Shown here in pieces: positions 1 to 9,800 of a stretch of DNA of 64,000 bases. The notes beneath the pieces were generated by a model that searched no databases, was not told where the DNA came from, and saw nothing but the letters and a program-made list of their open reading frames with translations. Made by a program: the position numbers and the translations under genes. Position 1 is the stretch's first letter. The number at the start of each line of letters is the position of its first letter. Source of the stretch: Flavobacteriaceae bacterium (GTDB lineage: Bacteria > Bacteroidota > Bacteroidia > Flavobacteriales > Flavobacteriaceae); contig JAQWGN010000007.1 in the NCBI GenBank assembly GCA_029238215.1, forward strand, positions 62,001 to 126,000, read 5' to 3'.

Positions 1-1161
1 AAAGAGTCTGCAACCTATACCATTTCTATTACTGCTTCCCTAGATGGTAAAGAAGATGTGTCAATTAGCAAAGAATACTCCGTTGTTTACGTAGACACCT
101 CAGTTCAAGAGCCTGAAGCTAGTGGACTTTATGATAACTTTGAAGGTGGCGGAAACATTGACTGGAAAGGCGATGGCACAATCATTGACGCTTCATTTGC
201 CAACCCGTACAAAACAGGCAATGATACTTGTGGTGTGTTAAAATATGTAGACGATGGTGGTCAATATGCCAATGTAGGGTTTAATGTATCGCCAAACTTT
301 GACTTAAGCGAAGATGCTGTGTTTTCGATTATGGTATATGTTGAATCAAGCAGTATTACGGGTTCACAACCGAACCAAATTTCACTTAAGTTGCAAAATG
401 GTGATTTGGCACAGTTTTGGACTACTCAAACTGAAATCATAAAGCCAGTGGTTTTGGATCAGTGGCAAGAGATTACGTTTGACTTTGCAAACGATACGTT
501 TGTAAATGCTGGTAGCTCAGACGACCCAGTTGATAGAACAGATTTAAATAAAGTGGTAATCCAGTTCAATAGCGAAAACAATACTGACAAGGTTACTGCG
601 TATTTGGATGAATTTTTATACGGAACTAAGCCAGAAGTAACTGGTGCTTATGCCAATGACGATTTTGAAGGATGTGATGGTATTGCTTCATTGAAAGGAG
701 ATGGCACAACAATTGATGCATCTTTTCCTAATCCTTACTCTGGAGGAATTAACACTTCTGCAAATGTCTTAAAATATGTAGACGATGGTGGTCAATATGC
801 CAATGTAGGGTTTGATGTATCGCCAAACTTTGACTTAAGCGAAAACGCTACCTTTAAAATTAAGGTATATGTTGAATCAAGCAGTATTACAGGTTCACAA
901 CCGAACCAAATTTCACTTAAGTTGCAAAATGGTGATTTGGCAGAGTTTTGGACTACTCAAACTGAAATCATAAAGCCAGTGGTTTTGGATCAGTGGCAAG
1001 AATTTACGTTTGACTTTGCGAACGATACGTTTGTAAATGCTGGTAGCTCAGACGACCCTGTTGATAGAACAGATTTAAACAAAGTAGTGATTCAGCTCAA
1101 TAGCGAAAATAATACTGACAAGGTTACTGCGTATTTGGATGATTTGGTTTACGAAGAGTAA
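1..1161 (+). CDS. PKD/CBM-type surface glycan-binding protein, 3' part
   Basis: The reading frame is open from base 1, so this is the C-terminal 386 residues of a longer protein; the GTG at 58 is internal. The first ~30 residues look like the end of a PKD/Ig-like beta domain. Two tandem modules follow, about residues 38-205 and 214-386, each with the YDNFEGG/NDDFEGC opening, a GQYANVGF motif and a VTAYLDE ending, which resembles beta-sandwich carbohydrate-binding modules. No catalytic motif is visible. In flavobacterial laminarin PULs a PKD-containing protein often follows susCD, so a role in holding glucan at the cell surface is inferred. A strong hairpin terminator follows, so this gene probably ends an upstream susCD transcript. 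The two modules are nearly identical at DNA level. Confidence 0.75.
   Translation, partial: KESATYTISITASLDGKEDVSISKEYSVVYVDTSVQEPEASGLYDNFEGGGNIDWKGDGTIIDASFANPYKTGNDTCGVLKYVDDGGQYANVGFNVSPNFDLSEDAVFSIMVYVESSSITGSQPNQISLKLQNGDLAQFWTTQTEIIKPVVLDQWQEITFDFANDTFVNAGSSDDPVDRTDLNKVVIQFNSENNTDKVTAYLDEFLYGTKPEVTGAYANDDFEGCDGIASLKGDGTTIDASFPNPYSGGINTSANVLKYVDDGGQYANVGFDVSPNFDLSENATFKIKVYVESSSITGSQPNQISLKLQNGDLAEFWTTQTEIIKPVVLDQWQEFTFDFANDTFVNAGSSDDPVDRTDLNKVVIQLNSENNTDKVTAYLDDLVYEE
240..1142 (+). repeat. Intragenic tandem duplication, unit offset 531 bp
   Basis: Bases 240-611 and 771-1142 are almost identical at nucleotide level, in the same frame and 531 bp (177 codons) apart. Most differences fall in a block of about 20 bases near 321/852 and at scattered third positions. 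This is a recently duplicated or gene-converted binding module. Confidence 0.9.
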
Positions 1162-1192
1162 ACTATTTTTGAAAAATAACAAGCTTATTGTT

Positions 1193-1228
1193 AAACACCA
1201 CTAGAAATTAATTTCTGGTGGTGTTTTC
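1193..1228 (+). terminator. Rho-independent terminator after the CBM protein
   Basis: Arms 1194-1207 and 1212-1225 form a stem of about 13 pairs (AACACCAC with GTGGTGTT, AGAAA with TTTCT) around a TTAA loop, ending in TTTT. It separates the upstream transcript from the next gene at 1253. Confidence 0.8.
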
Positions 1229-1252
1229 TAAAAGTAGGATTAAACATAAAAT

Positions 1253-4200
1253 ATGAATATGAGAAACAACATTTTAAAAGTACTCTTCTGCCTGCTTACG
1301 TTTTCGGCATTTTCCCAAGTGGAGGTTATGCAAAACAACAACGAGGCAAAACTCGTTGTTAATGGCGAAGACTTCATTGTCAATGGTATGAATTGGGATT
1401 ACTTTCCAATTGGAACCAATTATAGCTTTAGCTTATGGAATCAATCAGACGATTTCATTAAAGCTGCATTAGATACCGAGATGGGTCTTCTTAAAAATAT
1501 GGGGGTAAATACCATTCGTGTTTATACAGGAATGCAGCCTCGTTGGATTCAATATGTTTATGAAAAATACGGAATTCACACAATGCTAAACCACCCATTT
1601 GGCCGATATGGACTTACCATAGATGGCGCTTGGGTACCAGTAACAGATTACAGCAACCCCAAAGCAAAAGAGCTTCTTATTTCTGAGGTAAAAGCCATTG
1701 CGGAGGAATATAAAAACACACCAGGTTTACTGTTGTTCCTTCTTGGAAACGAGAATAACTACGGGTTGTTTTGGGCTGGTGCTGAAACGGAAGATTTTCC
1801 GGATGAAGAAGACCAACGAAGAGCTGTTGGTGAGAATCGAGGCAGACCGATGTACAAGCTCATGAATGAGGCGGCTAAGTTAATTAAAGGAATAGACGGG
1901 TCTCACCCAGTTGCGATTTGTAATGGGGACTTACTCTTTTTAGACATCATAGCTGAAGAATGTACAGACGTTGATATTTACGGGACAAACATGTATCGTG
2001 GTATTTCTTTTGGTGATACGTTTGATCGCGTTAAGAATGAATATGGCAAGCCTGTGCTTTTTACTGAGTTCGGTTCGGATGCCTTCAACGCACGATCTAA
2101 TAAAGAAGATCAGAAAGCTCAAGCTGACTATATGGTCGGTCAATGGGAAGAAATTTATGCTAATGCAGCGGGTCTCGGAAAAGCAGGCAATTCGATTGGT
2201 GGATTTACATTCCAATTTAGTGATGGTTGGTGGAAATATGGGCAAACAGATAACCTTAGTGTTCATGACAACAATGCCTCATGGTCTAATGGTGGATACC
2301 AATTTGACCATCAGGAGGGCTTGAACAATATGAATGAAGAATGGTTTGGAATTTGCGCTAAAGGGCCAACCGATGCACGTGGATTATACGATTTATATCC
2401 TAGAGCTGCATATTATGCACTGAAGCAAGCACATTCGCTTAACCCTTACGAAGATGGTGTTGATGCTGCATTTGTAGCCAATCACTTTGATAACATTCAA
2501 ATGATGGACGCAGTACTACGCGCAAGAGGCGATAAAGCGGCTCTTGGTGGTGGGGAAAAAATTCGTCTTAGCAACCTAAGGGCTGAAATTTCAACCTTTA
2601 ACACAGGAGGTAGCTTGATTACCACTCCAGATACTGCTAGTTCTGATGAAACGGTTTATCCGAATCAATTAGGATTCGATAATATGGAGTCTTATTTTAT
2701 TGGAGTTGAAGCAAGTCCTGCACCAGGAATGCGCGCAGAGGTAAACGTTAATGTATTAGGTAATGTTGCATCAAACCCAATAGATGAAATCTTCTACGAA
2801 AATAGGGGTAGATCACAGCAAGTGATGACAAAAGATGGTTATGCCACAATAAACCCTAATAGAGTTCAGGTGTACAATGCAGCCTTTGAATGGAACGCAA
2901 AGGACTTTGATGCACGCGGATTTTATAGAACAGGGCACTACCACTGGGCCTATGAGGGAGATGTTTTCAACCTTTATCCTGAAGCGAATTACGGTCCGAA
3001 CTTAGATATTTACAGTGGTGAAATACTAGGATTAGAAGTAGATGCCAAAGGAGCCTTACAAGGGCTCAAAGTGGCTTTTGGACCACAATTGTGGTGGGGA
3101 GCCAATCCAACAACCTTATTAAAATATTCTAAGAATATTCATAAATGGGATGTAACGGCTATTTACCACAGAGACCTGAACACAGAAGCAGAGTTTGATG
3201 CTAGTGGACGTCGTGTGTTGGATCAAAATCAAGTTTCTTCAGGTGTTATTCCTGCTTGGCCAACCGAGCGCGCTACACTTGCGTTTGAACGAAAGCTTGG
3301 AAACTTTGACCTTACTCTTGGCGCAATTTGGGCAGGGAGCCCACTTAACGGAAGCAAATTCCAAACAGTTGATGATGATTTTCATATAGTTCTTGAGGAC
3401 AAAGTCAACAAGGAAGACAACTGGGGTGGAAAGGCTAAAGTCGAATATGCCAAAGGTAAATTTATGTGGTATGCTCAAGGCTCTTACATGGGCTTAGTTG
3501 CCAACGGAGGTGCCGATCAAACCCAGACATTTACAGGATGGAAGCTTAAAGACTCTGGAAGCGGAAATATGACGAATGTACTTTCTGGATTTGCGTATCT
3601 TTTAGGAGACTTGCAAATTGCACCTAACTTTTTGTATCAAAAACCTTTAGTAGATCCAATGCCGAATACTTCATTTGGTCCTGGTCGCTTACGTAATGTT
3701 ATTGATGATCCGTTTGCGGTTCGTGGGGGCAACAGAGAAACCTTTGGAGCTGAATTGTTATTTACATTCGACCCCACACCAGGTACTTGGATGTATGAAT
3801 GGAACAATGATGTAATGGAAGATGCGAAGTTTGCTGTAAGTGCAGGCTTTGTCTTTAGACACTTGCCTACCACTCAAGATGCACACATAGGATTTTTAGC
3901 AAACCGTCAATTTTTTGCCTTTGCAAATTCTGCACCTGCAGAGGATTTATGGGAAGCACATACACGAGTTGTTTCTAAACTAAGCCCTGAACTTGGGCTT
4001 ATTGGTAATTTCTATTACGGAAACGGTCAAGGAAATGGCGACAATACAAGAACAATCACTCGTTTTGGTGGTGATGTTCGCATGATTCACAAAAAGATGA
4101 TGCTTATGACTCACGTTAAGGTAAACGACTGGGGTCCTTTTGACTACCATCGCGATTTTAACTTAACATACCCACTTCAACTGATGTTGGATGTTTCTAC

Positions 4201-4408
4201 ATCGCTTGGAAAGCCTGATTGGTTTTTACTGCCAAACACAAAAATTGGTATCCGTGGAACTTGGAGAACATTAAATCAATACTCTCCACGTTTCTCGCCA
4301 ATGCAGGCGGCAGAATTCTCTTCTGAACCTATCATAAGTCCTGTTGGATTTCCTGATGGTACTGAGTGGGAAATCAGAACCTATATTCACATAAACATTG
4401 GTAAATAA
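1253..4408 (+). CDS. Glycosidase (clan GH-A) fused to an outer-membrane beta-barrel
   Basis: The protein has 1051 residues with an N-terminal signal peptide (about residues 1-21, hydrophobic core then FSQ). Residues ~25-400 are a TIM-barrel glycosidase: LLGNEN supplies the probable acid/base E167 and LFTEFG the probable nucleophile E272, the layout of clan GH-A (GH2, GH5 and GH72-like). The exact family is not assigned. Residues ~430-1051 contain no catalytic motif. They consist of long alternating, aromatic-rich strands with short turns and a final strand ending HINIGK, as in porin-like outer-membrane barrels. The gene sits between two surface glycan-binding protein genes, with the next gene 13 bp downstream, so a glucan-acting enzyme displayed at the outer membrane is inferred. 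Such a fusion is unusual. Alternatively the C-terminal part could be a non-membrane beta-rich domain. Confidence 0.75.
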   Translation: MNMRNNILKVLFCLLTFSAFSQVEVMQNNNEAKLVVNGEDFIVNGMNWDYFPIGTNYSFSLWNQSDDFIKAALDTEMGLLKNMGVNTIRVYTGMQPRWIQYVYEKYGIHTMLNHPFGRYGLTIDGAWVPVTDYSNPKAKELLISEVKAIAEEYKNTPGLLLFLLGNENNYGLFWAGAETEDFPDEEDQRRAVGENRGRPMYKLMNEAAKLIKGIDGSHPVAICNGDLLFLDIIAEECTDVDIYGTNMYRGISFGDTFDRVKNEYGKPVLFTEFGSDAFNARSNKEDQKAQADYMVGQWEEIYANAAGLGKAGNSIGGFTFQFSDGWWKYGQTDNLSVHDNNASWSNGGYQFDHQEGLNNMNEEWFGICAKGPTDARGLYDLYPRAAYYALKQAHSLNPYEDGVDAAFVANHFDNIQMMDAVLRARGDKAALGGGEKIRLSNLRAEISTFNTGGSLITTPDTASSDETVYPNQLGFDNMESYFIGVEASPAPGMRAEVNVNVLGNVASNPIDEIFYENRGRSQQVMTKDGYATINPNRVQVYNAAFEWNAKDFDARGFYRTGHYHWAYEGDVFNLYPEANYGPNLDIYSGEILGLEVDAKGALQGLKVAFGPQLWWGANPTTLLKYSKNIHKWDVTAIYHRDLNTEAEFDASGRRVLDQNQVSSGVIPAWPTERATLAFERKLGNFDLTLGAIWAGSPLNGSKFQTVDDDFHIVLEDKVNKEDNWGGKAKVEYAKGKFMWYAQGSYMGLVANGGADQTQTFTGWKLKDSGSGNMTNVLSGFAYLLGDLQIAPNFLYQKPLVDPMPNTSFGPGRLRNVIDDPFAVRGGNRETFGAELLFTFDPTPGTWMYEWNNDVMEDAKFAVSAGFVFRHLPTTQDAHIGFLANRQFFAFANSAPAEDLWEAHTRVVSKLSPELGLIGNFYYGNGQGNGDNTRTITRFGGDVRMIHKKMMLMTHVKVNDWGPFDYHRDFNLTYPLQLMLDVSTSLGKPDWFLLPNTKIGIRGTWRTLNQYSPRFSPMQAAEFSSEPIISPVGFPDGTEWEIRTYIHINIGK

Positions 4409-4421
4409 TAAAACTAAAACA

Positions 4422-5843
4422 ATGAAAAAAATTAATTTCAAAACACAAGTTGCATTTGCTTTTGTAGGGTTTCTTGCATTAGCACTAGTAAGTTGTGAAA
4501 GAGGATTTTCAGACGAGATCACTTTGGCGACCTATCCTGAAACCCCAGAAGTATTTACTGATTTTCCTGTTGGTTTGACAGATGCTTTTTTTGTATCCTT
4601 TGACCCCGCAGGCGGAGCTAACGTTAATGGCTTTGGAACAGATGAAAATGAGGCCTATAAAGGGAACTCTTCTATTAGAATTGACGTTCCTGATTCAGGT
4701 GATCCAGAGGGTAATTATATTGGAGGTATTTTTCTTGACAGAGGAAACGGTAGAGATTTAACCAACTATGATGCCTTAACATTTTGGGCTAAAGGAGCGA
4801 TAACAGCAGAAGTCGGATTATTTGGATTTGGAACAGATTTCCAAGGTGACAAATATGCTGTTGGATTAAATAACATAGCACTTTCTACAGATTGGAAACA
4901 GTACACAATTCCAATTCCAGATCCTACAAAGCTGGTACAAGAAAAAGGCATGTTTATTTTTGCCGCAGGGACAGCAAGCACTAACGGATTGGGTTATACC
5001 TTCTGGATAGACGAGATTAAGTTTGAAAAGCTAGGTACTATAGGTCAGGTAAGAAACTCAATTTTTAGCGGGGAAGATGTATCTATGTCATCTTTTAATG
5101 ATGCAATTATTCAAATAACGGGTATTTCACAAACCCGAAATCTAGGCGATGGTACGGATGTTACAGTAGATATTGCAGCGGGTTATTTGGATTATGAATC
5201 CTCTGATTTAACTGTTGCTAAAGTTAATGAGTTAGGTCAGATTACCATAGTTGGCGCGGGGAACGCTGTAATTACTGCATCAGCTTACGGAATTGAAACC
5301 GCAGGGTCTTTAACATTAACTTCACTTGGAGATTTTACTTTACCTACAGCACCAACACATGCTGCAGCTGATGTGATTTCAATATTTAGCGATGTATATA
5401 CAAATGTTAATATTGATTTTTATAATGGATATTGGGAGCCCTGGCAAACCACTACCTCAAATGATTTTGATATAAATGGTGATAATATCCTCAGTTATGA
5501 TTCCTTCAATTTTGTAGGGCATCAATTTTCTGACCCCACAGTTGACGCATCGGACATGACGCATTTCCATATGGATGTTTATATCCCGGGAACATTAGCT
5601 GCTGGAGCTAAATTAAAAGTAACGATTAAGGACTTTGGCGCAAATAACGAAGATGGTGGAGGAGATGACACAACTCAGACATTTACAATCTCCGGCGCAG
5701 ATCTTTCTGGAGATGCTTGGAGTAGCATTGATGTAGCGTTAAGCTTGTCTTCAAAAACCAGAGTAGGACAATTTGTTTTTGAAAATGATGGGTCAGACCT
5801 CACAAAGCTATACATGGACAACGTGTATTTCTACAAACAATAA
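4422..5843 (+). CDS. Surface glycan-binding lipoprotein with Ig-like (Big_2) domain
   Basis: The protein has 473 residues from the ATG at 4422; an in-frame TTG at 4398 would overlap the upstream gene and is less likely. A lipoprotein signal ends in LVSC. The order is: an N-terminal CBM-like beta-sandwich (roughly 30-205, with YDALTFWAKG and FWIDEIKFEK strands), a bacterial Ig-like Big_2 domain (about 215-300, motif VAKVNELGQITIVGAGNA), and a second CBM-like sandwich (about 320-473, ending LYMDNVYFYK). No catalytic residues are seen. It lies 13 bp after the fusion glycosidase and 15 bp before the GH16 gene, so it is very probably co-transcribed and acts as a cell-surface glucan-binding protein of the PUL. 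Confidence 0.75.
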   Translation: MKKINFKTQVAFAFVGFLALALVSCERGFSDEITLATYPETPEVFTDFPVGLTDAFFVSFDPAGGANVNGFGTDENEAYKGNSSIRIDVPDSGDPEGNYIGGIFLDRGNGRDLTNYDALTFWAKGAITAEVGLFGFGTDFQGDKYAVGLNNIALSTDWKQYTIPIPDPTKLVQEKGMFIFAAGTASTNGLGYTFWIDEIKFEKLGTIGQVRNSIFSGEDVSMSSFNDAIIQITGISQTRNLGDGTDVTVDIAAGYLDYESSDLTVAKVNELGQITIVGAGNAVITASAYGIETAGSLTLTSLGDFTLPTAPTHAAADVISIFSDVYTNVNIDFYNGYWEPWQTTTSNDFDINGDNILSYDSFNFVGHQFSDPTVDASDMTHFHMDVYIPGTLAAGAKLKVTIKDFGANNEDGGGDDTTQTFTISGADLSGDAWSSIDVALSLSSKTRVGQFVFENDGSDLTKLYMDNVYFYKQ

Positions 5844-5858
5844 TCATAAAATTAGAAT

Positions 5859-6698
5859 ATGAATTTTAAAAATTTAAGAGAATCAAGTCCAATCCAACAA
5901 CTATCTCTATTGGGACTGGCAGTTGTGTTTGGTGTTTTTACAACCAGCTGCAACCCTGATGAAACTCAAGTGGTAGCCAATTTCACATCTACAATAACCC
6001 TTCAAGAAGAGTTTGATGTTGATCTTAATGACTCCATTTGGGGTTATGAAGAAGGCACAGGAACTGACGGCTGGGGAAATAATGAACTTCAGCATTATAC
6101 AAAACGCGCGGACAATGTAGTAATTGAGGACGGAATGTTGAAAATTACGGCGATTAAAGAATCGTATGAGGGTGCAGAGTATACCTCAGCCAGAGTGCTA
6201 ACAAAAGGAAAATTTGAGCAACAATACGGACGTGTTGAAGCACGAATCAAATTGCCTTCAGGAAAGGGACTTTGGCCTGCATTTTGGATGCTTGGCTCAA
6301 ATTACGATGTCGTAGGCTGGCCACAATGTGGTGAGATTGATATTATGGAAAACAAAGGTTCTGAGCCTACTATTGTTGCAGGTAGTTTGCATGGCCCTGG
6401 ATATTCTGGGGGTAATCCCGTAACTAAGCAGTTTCAGCTAACCGACAATCGTTTTGATAGTGATTTTCACATTTTTGGTATCGAATGGACCAAAGATTAT
6501 GTAAACCATTATGTTGACGGTGTATTGTATAATCATATCACACGTGATGATGTTCCTGGCGAATGGGTTTTTGATCAGCCGTTTTATATCATTTTAAACC
6601 TTGCTGTTGGGGGTAATTTTGATGGCGCACCAACCGACGCTACTGTATTTCCAAATCATATGCTGGTTGATTACATAAGAGTATACGCCGCTAAATAG
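5859..6698 (+). CDS. GH16 endo-beta-1,3-glucanase (laminarinase), lipoprotein
   Basis: The protein has 279 residues, a lipoprotein signal ending TTSC and a single GH16 domain. The catalytic motif GEIDIMEN places nucleophile E159, helper D161 and acid/base E164. LWPAFWMLG before it and the DFHIFGIEWT strand after it are typical of bacterial laminarinases. The length matches a catalytic domain without accessory modules. It probably cuts internal beta-1,3 bonds of laminarin at the cell surface, releasing oligosaccharides for the TonB-dependent importer. The neighbouring GH17, GH30 and GH3 genes support laminarin rather than agar or carrageenan as the substrate. Confidence 0.9.
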   Translation: MNFKNLRESSPIQQLSLLGLAVVFGVFTTSCNPDETQVVANFTSTITLQEEFDVDLNDSIWGYEEGTGTDGWGNNELQHYTKRADNVVIEDGMLKITAIKESYEGAEYTSARVLTKGKFEQQYGRVEARIKLPSGKGLWPAFWMLGSNYDVVGWPQCGEIDIMENKGSEPTIVAGSLHGPGYSGGNPVTKQFQLTDNRFDSDFHIFGIEWTKDYVNHYVDGVLYNHITRDDVPGEWVFDQPFYIILNLAVGGNFDGAPTDATVFPNHMLVDYIRVYAAK

Positions 6699-6810
6699 AC
6701 AGGTTTTTCAAAGTAGATTGTGTGTTTATTAGATTGCTGTTTAAACGATAGTAATGCCCCCAAATCTGTCAACACTTAATTGCTAAAAATTAATTTATAA
6801 CAATAGTACA

Positions 6811-9800
6811 TTGCAAAACATTAAAGAACCTTTTACTAAAGACGACGCTATATTCTTAGGGGATTACTCTAGTCAATTTTCAACAAAAGAAGTACGCGGA
6901 GAACAAATTACAAGAAACGGGGAAATATTTTATAAGATTTCCAACGTAGATGCCATGCGCCCATTTTTTATGAGCATCGTAAGTAATTCAAACCATTGGA
7001 TGTTTATCTCTAGTAAAGGGAGTTTGTCGGCAGGGAGAAAGGATAGCAATAATGCCTTATTTCCGTACTATACGGACGATAAAATAACAGAAGCAGCAGC
7101 AATAACAGGAAGCAAAACACTGTGTATTGTTGCTACCGCTCAAAAAAAATACCTTTGGGAGCCTTTTTCTGACAGATACGAAGGAGTTTATAGCCTGACT
7201 AGAAACTTGTATAAAAATTCTTACGGGAATAAAATCATTTTTGAAGAAATTAATCACGACCTCAAAACGTCGTTTACTTACGAATGGAATTCAAGTGATA
7301 AGTTTGGCTTTGTACGAAAATCATCGTTAAATAATATAGGCTCAGAACCCCTGACAATCAACGTGATTGACGGGATTCAAAACATCTTGCCTTATGGCGT
7401 AGAAGAAGCACTGCAGAATAGCAGTAGTAATTTGGTTGATGCCTACAAAAAGTGTGAATTAGAGGCCGATACAGGGCTTGGAATTTATTCACTTAGTGCT
7501 ATAATCGTTGATAAGGCTGAACCTAGTGAAGCCTTAAAAGCGAATGTAGTTTGGTCGCTTGGACTGGATCATTCCAAAAAATTAATTTCTTCCCTGCAAC
7601 TAGACGCCTTTAGAAAAGGGCATCCTATTTCACAAGAAGAAGACATACGAGCTGAAAAAGGCGCTTATTTTTTATGTGATGAATTTACCTTAGCTGCAGA
7701 TTCATCCAAAAAATGGATGCTTGTTGCCAATGTTAATCAGACGATATCAGATATCGTTCAAATTAAAGAACAGCTACTAAACAATGAATCGCTTGCTGAT
7801 GAAGTGGCATATGATGTTGAAAACGGTTCAAAACATTTGGTCGAGCTTGTTGGTGCTTCCGATGGAATTCAACTAACCAATGACCGCCTTCGTAATATTC
7901 GACACTTTGCCAATACCATGTTTAACATCATGCGAGGAGGTATTTTTGACAAGAACTATCAAATTGAAAAGGCAGACTTTACCCAATACATAGCAAAGGC
8001 AAACCGAAAAGTATTTAAAAAGAAAGCACCGCTCTTAGAGACCTTACCTGAATTGTTTGACGCACATCACCTAAAAGAATTGGCTGCTAACGACGATGAT
8101 CAGAATTTTAAACGTCTTTGTTTTGAATATTTACCCTTAAAATTTAGCCGTCGCCATGGAGATCCTAGCCGCCCGTGGAACAAGTTTTCTATCAATACAC
8201 GTACTGAAGAGGGAACAAAAATTTTAGATTACCAAGGAAACTGGCGTGACATCTTCCAAAATTGGGAAGCATTGGCGCTTGCCTATCCCGAGTTTATTGA
8301 GGGAATGATCCATAAATTCCTTAACGCCACCACTTTTGACGGATACAACCCCTATCGAGTGACTAAAGATGGGTTTGATTGGGAAACTATTGAACCAGAC
8401 AATCCATGGTCGTATATTGGATACTGGGGCGATCATCAAATTATCTACCTCCTTAAATTCTTAGAGTTTATTGAAGCCTATTACCCAAATAAATTAGGAG
8501 AATACTTCAACCAAGATTTATTTGTGTACGCTAACGTGCCTTATCGTATTAAGAGCTATCAAGAAATTTTAAAAGATCCAAAAAACACCATTGATTTTGA
8601 TTTTGAAAACGAAGAACGAATTCAATTAAAACGCGATGAAATTGGCGTGGATGGTGCGTTATTAAGAGATCAGTCGGTCTTTATATATAAGGTAAACTTT
8701 ATAGAGAAAATATTAGCGACAGTTTTGGCAAAAATGTCAAACTTTATCCCTGAGGGTGGCATCTGGATGAACACCCAACGCCCTGAGTGGAATGACGCCA
8801 ATAATGCCCTTGTGGGCAACGGGGTGTCTATGGTTACGTTATATTATTTAAGAAGATTTTTGCGATTCTTCGAAAATGTAGTAACTAATACCGCCTGTGA
8901 TGATGTGGCTGTTTCTAACGAGCTTGCTGTGTTTTTTAATAAAATTTCATCAGGACTAGCACAACACAAACCCTTACTCAACGGCAGTATTTCTAATGAA
9001 GATAGAAAACAAATTATGGACGTTTTGGGAGAAGCGGGAAGTAACTACAGAAGTACGATATACAAAAACCGATTCTCTGGCGATAAACAAACAATTTCAA
9101 AACAAGATCTTATTTCGTTTATGTCAAACGCCACAGCATTTTTGGAGCACGCAATTGATGCAAATAAGCGCAATGACAACCTTTATCATGCGTATAATTT
9201 AATGACGCTTGAAAGCGATAAGGCTGTGCGTATCTCGCACCTTTCGGAAATGCTAGAAGGTCAAGTAGCCGTTCTTAGCTCGGGGTATCTTTCTGCCAAG
9301 GAAGCTTTAGAAGTTCTCGATGGATTAAAAGCAAGTGCGTTGTTTAGAGAAGATCAGTACAGCTATATTTTATATCCAAATAAAGAACTTCCACGCTTTG
9401 TAAATAAAAATACCATTCCACAAGATAAAGTGGAAGCTTCTGGGCTTTTAACAAAGTTGCTTGCGGATAAAAACACGGCAATTATTTCGAAAGACAAGAG
9501 AGGGGAATACCACTTTAACGGGAACTTTAATAATGCCAATAGTTTGCAGGAAGCACTAAAGTCTCTACCTAAAAACTACACGGATTTAGTTCAAAAAGAA
9601 ACCACTTACATTGAGCAACTTTTTGAAGCTATTTTTGATCATAAGTCATTTACAGGACGTTCTGGAACTTTTTACGGATACGAAGGTTTAGGGTCTATTT
9701 ATTGGCATATGGTATCCAAGTTGCTTTTAGCAGTTTATGAAATCACTGAAAAGGCTATTGCAGATAATGAGGATACTACGTTGATAGGTAGGCTATTTGA

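Noticed and set aside
6700-6811. Frameshifted or truncated 5' end of the GH149-like gene, since it has no ATG start
   Set aside because: An in-frame stop at 6784 is followed closely by the TTG at 6811, and the N-terminal residues look like normal protein; a non-ATG start is simpler.
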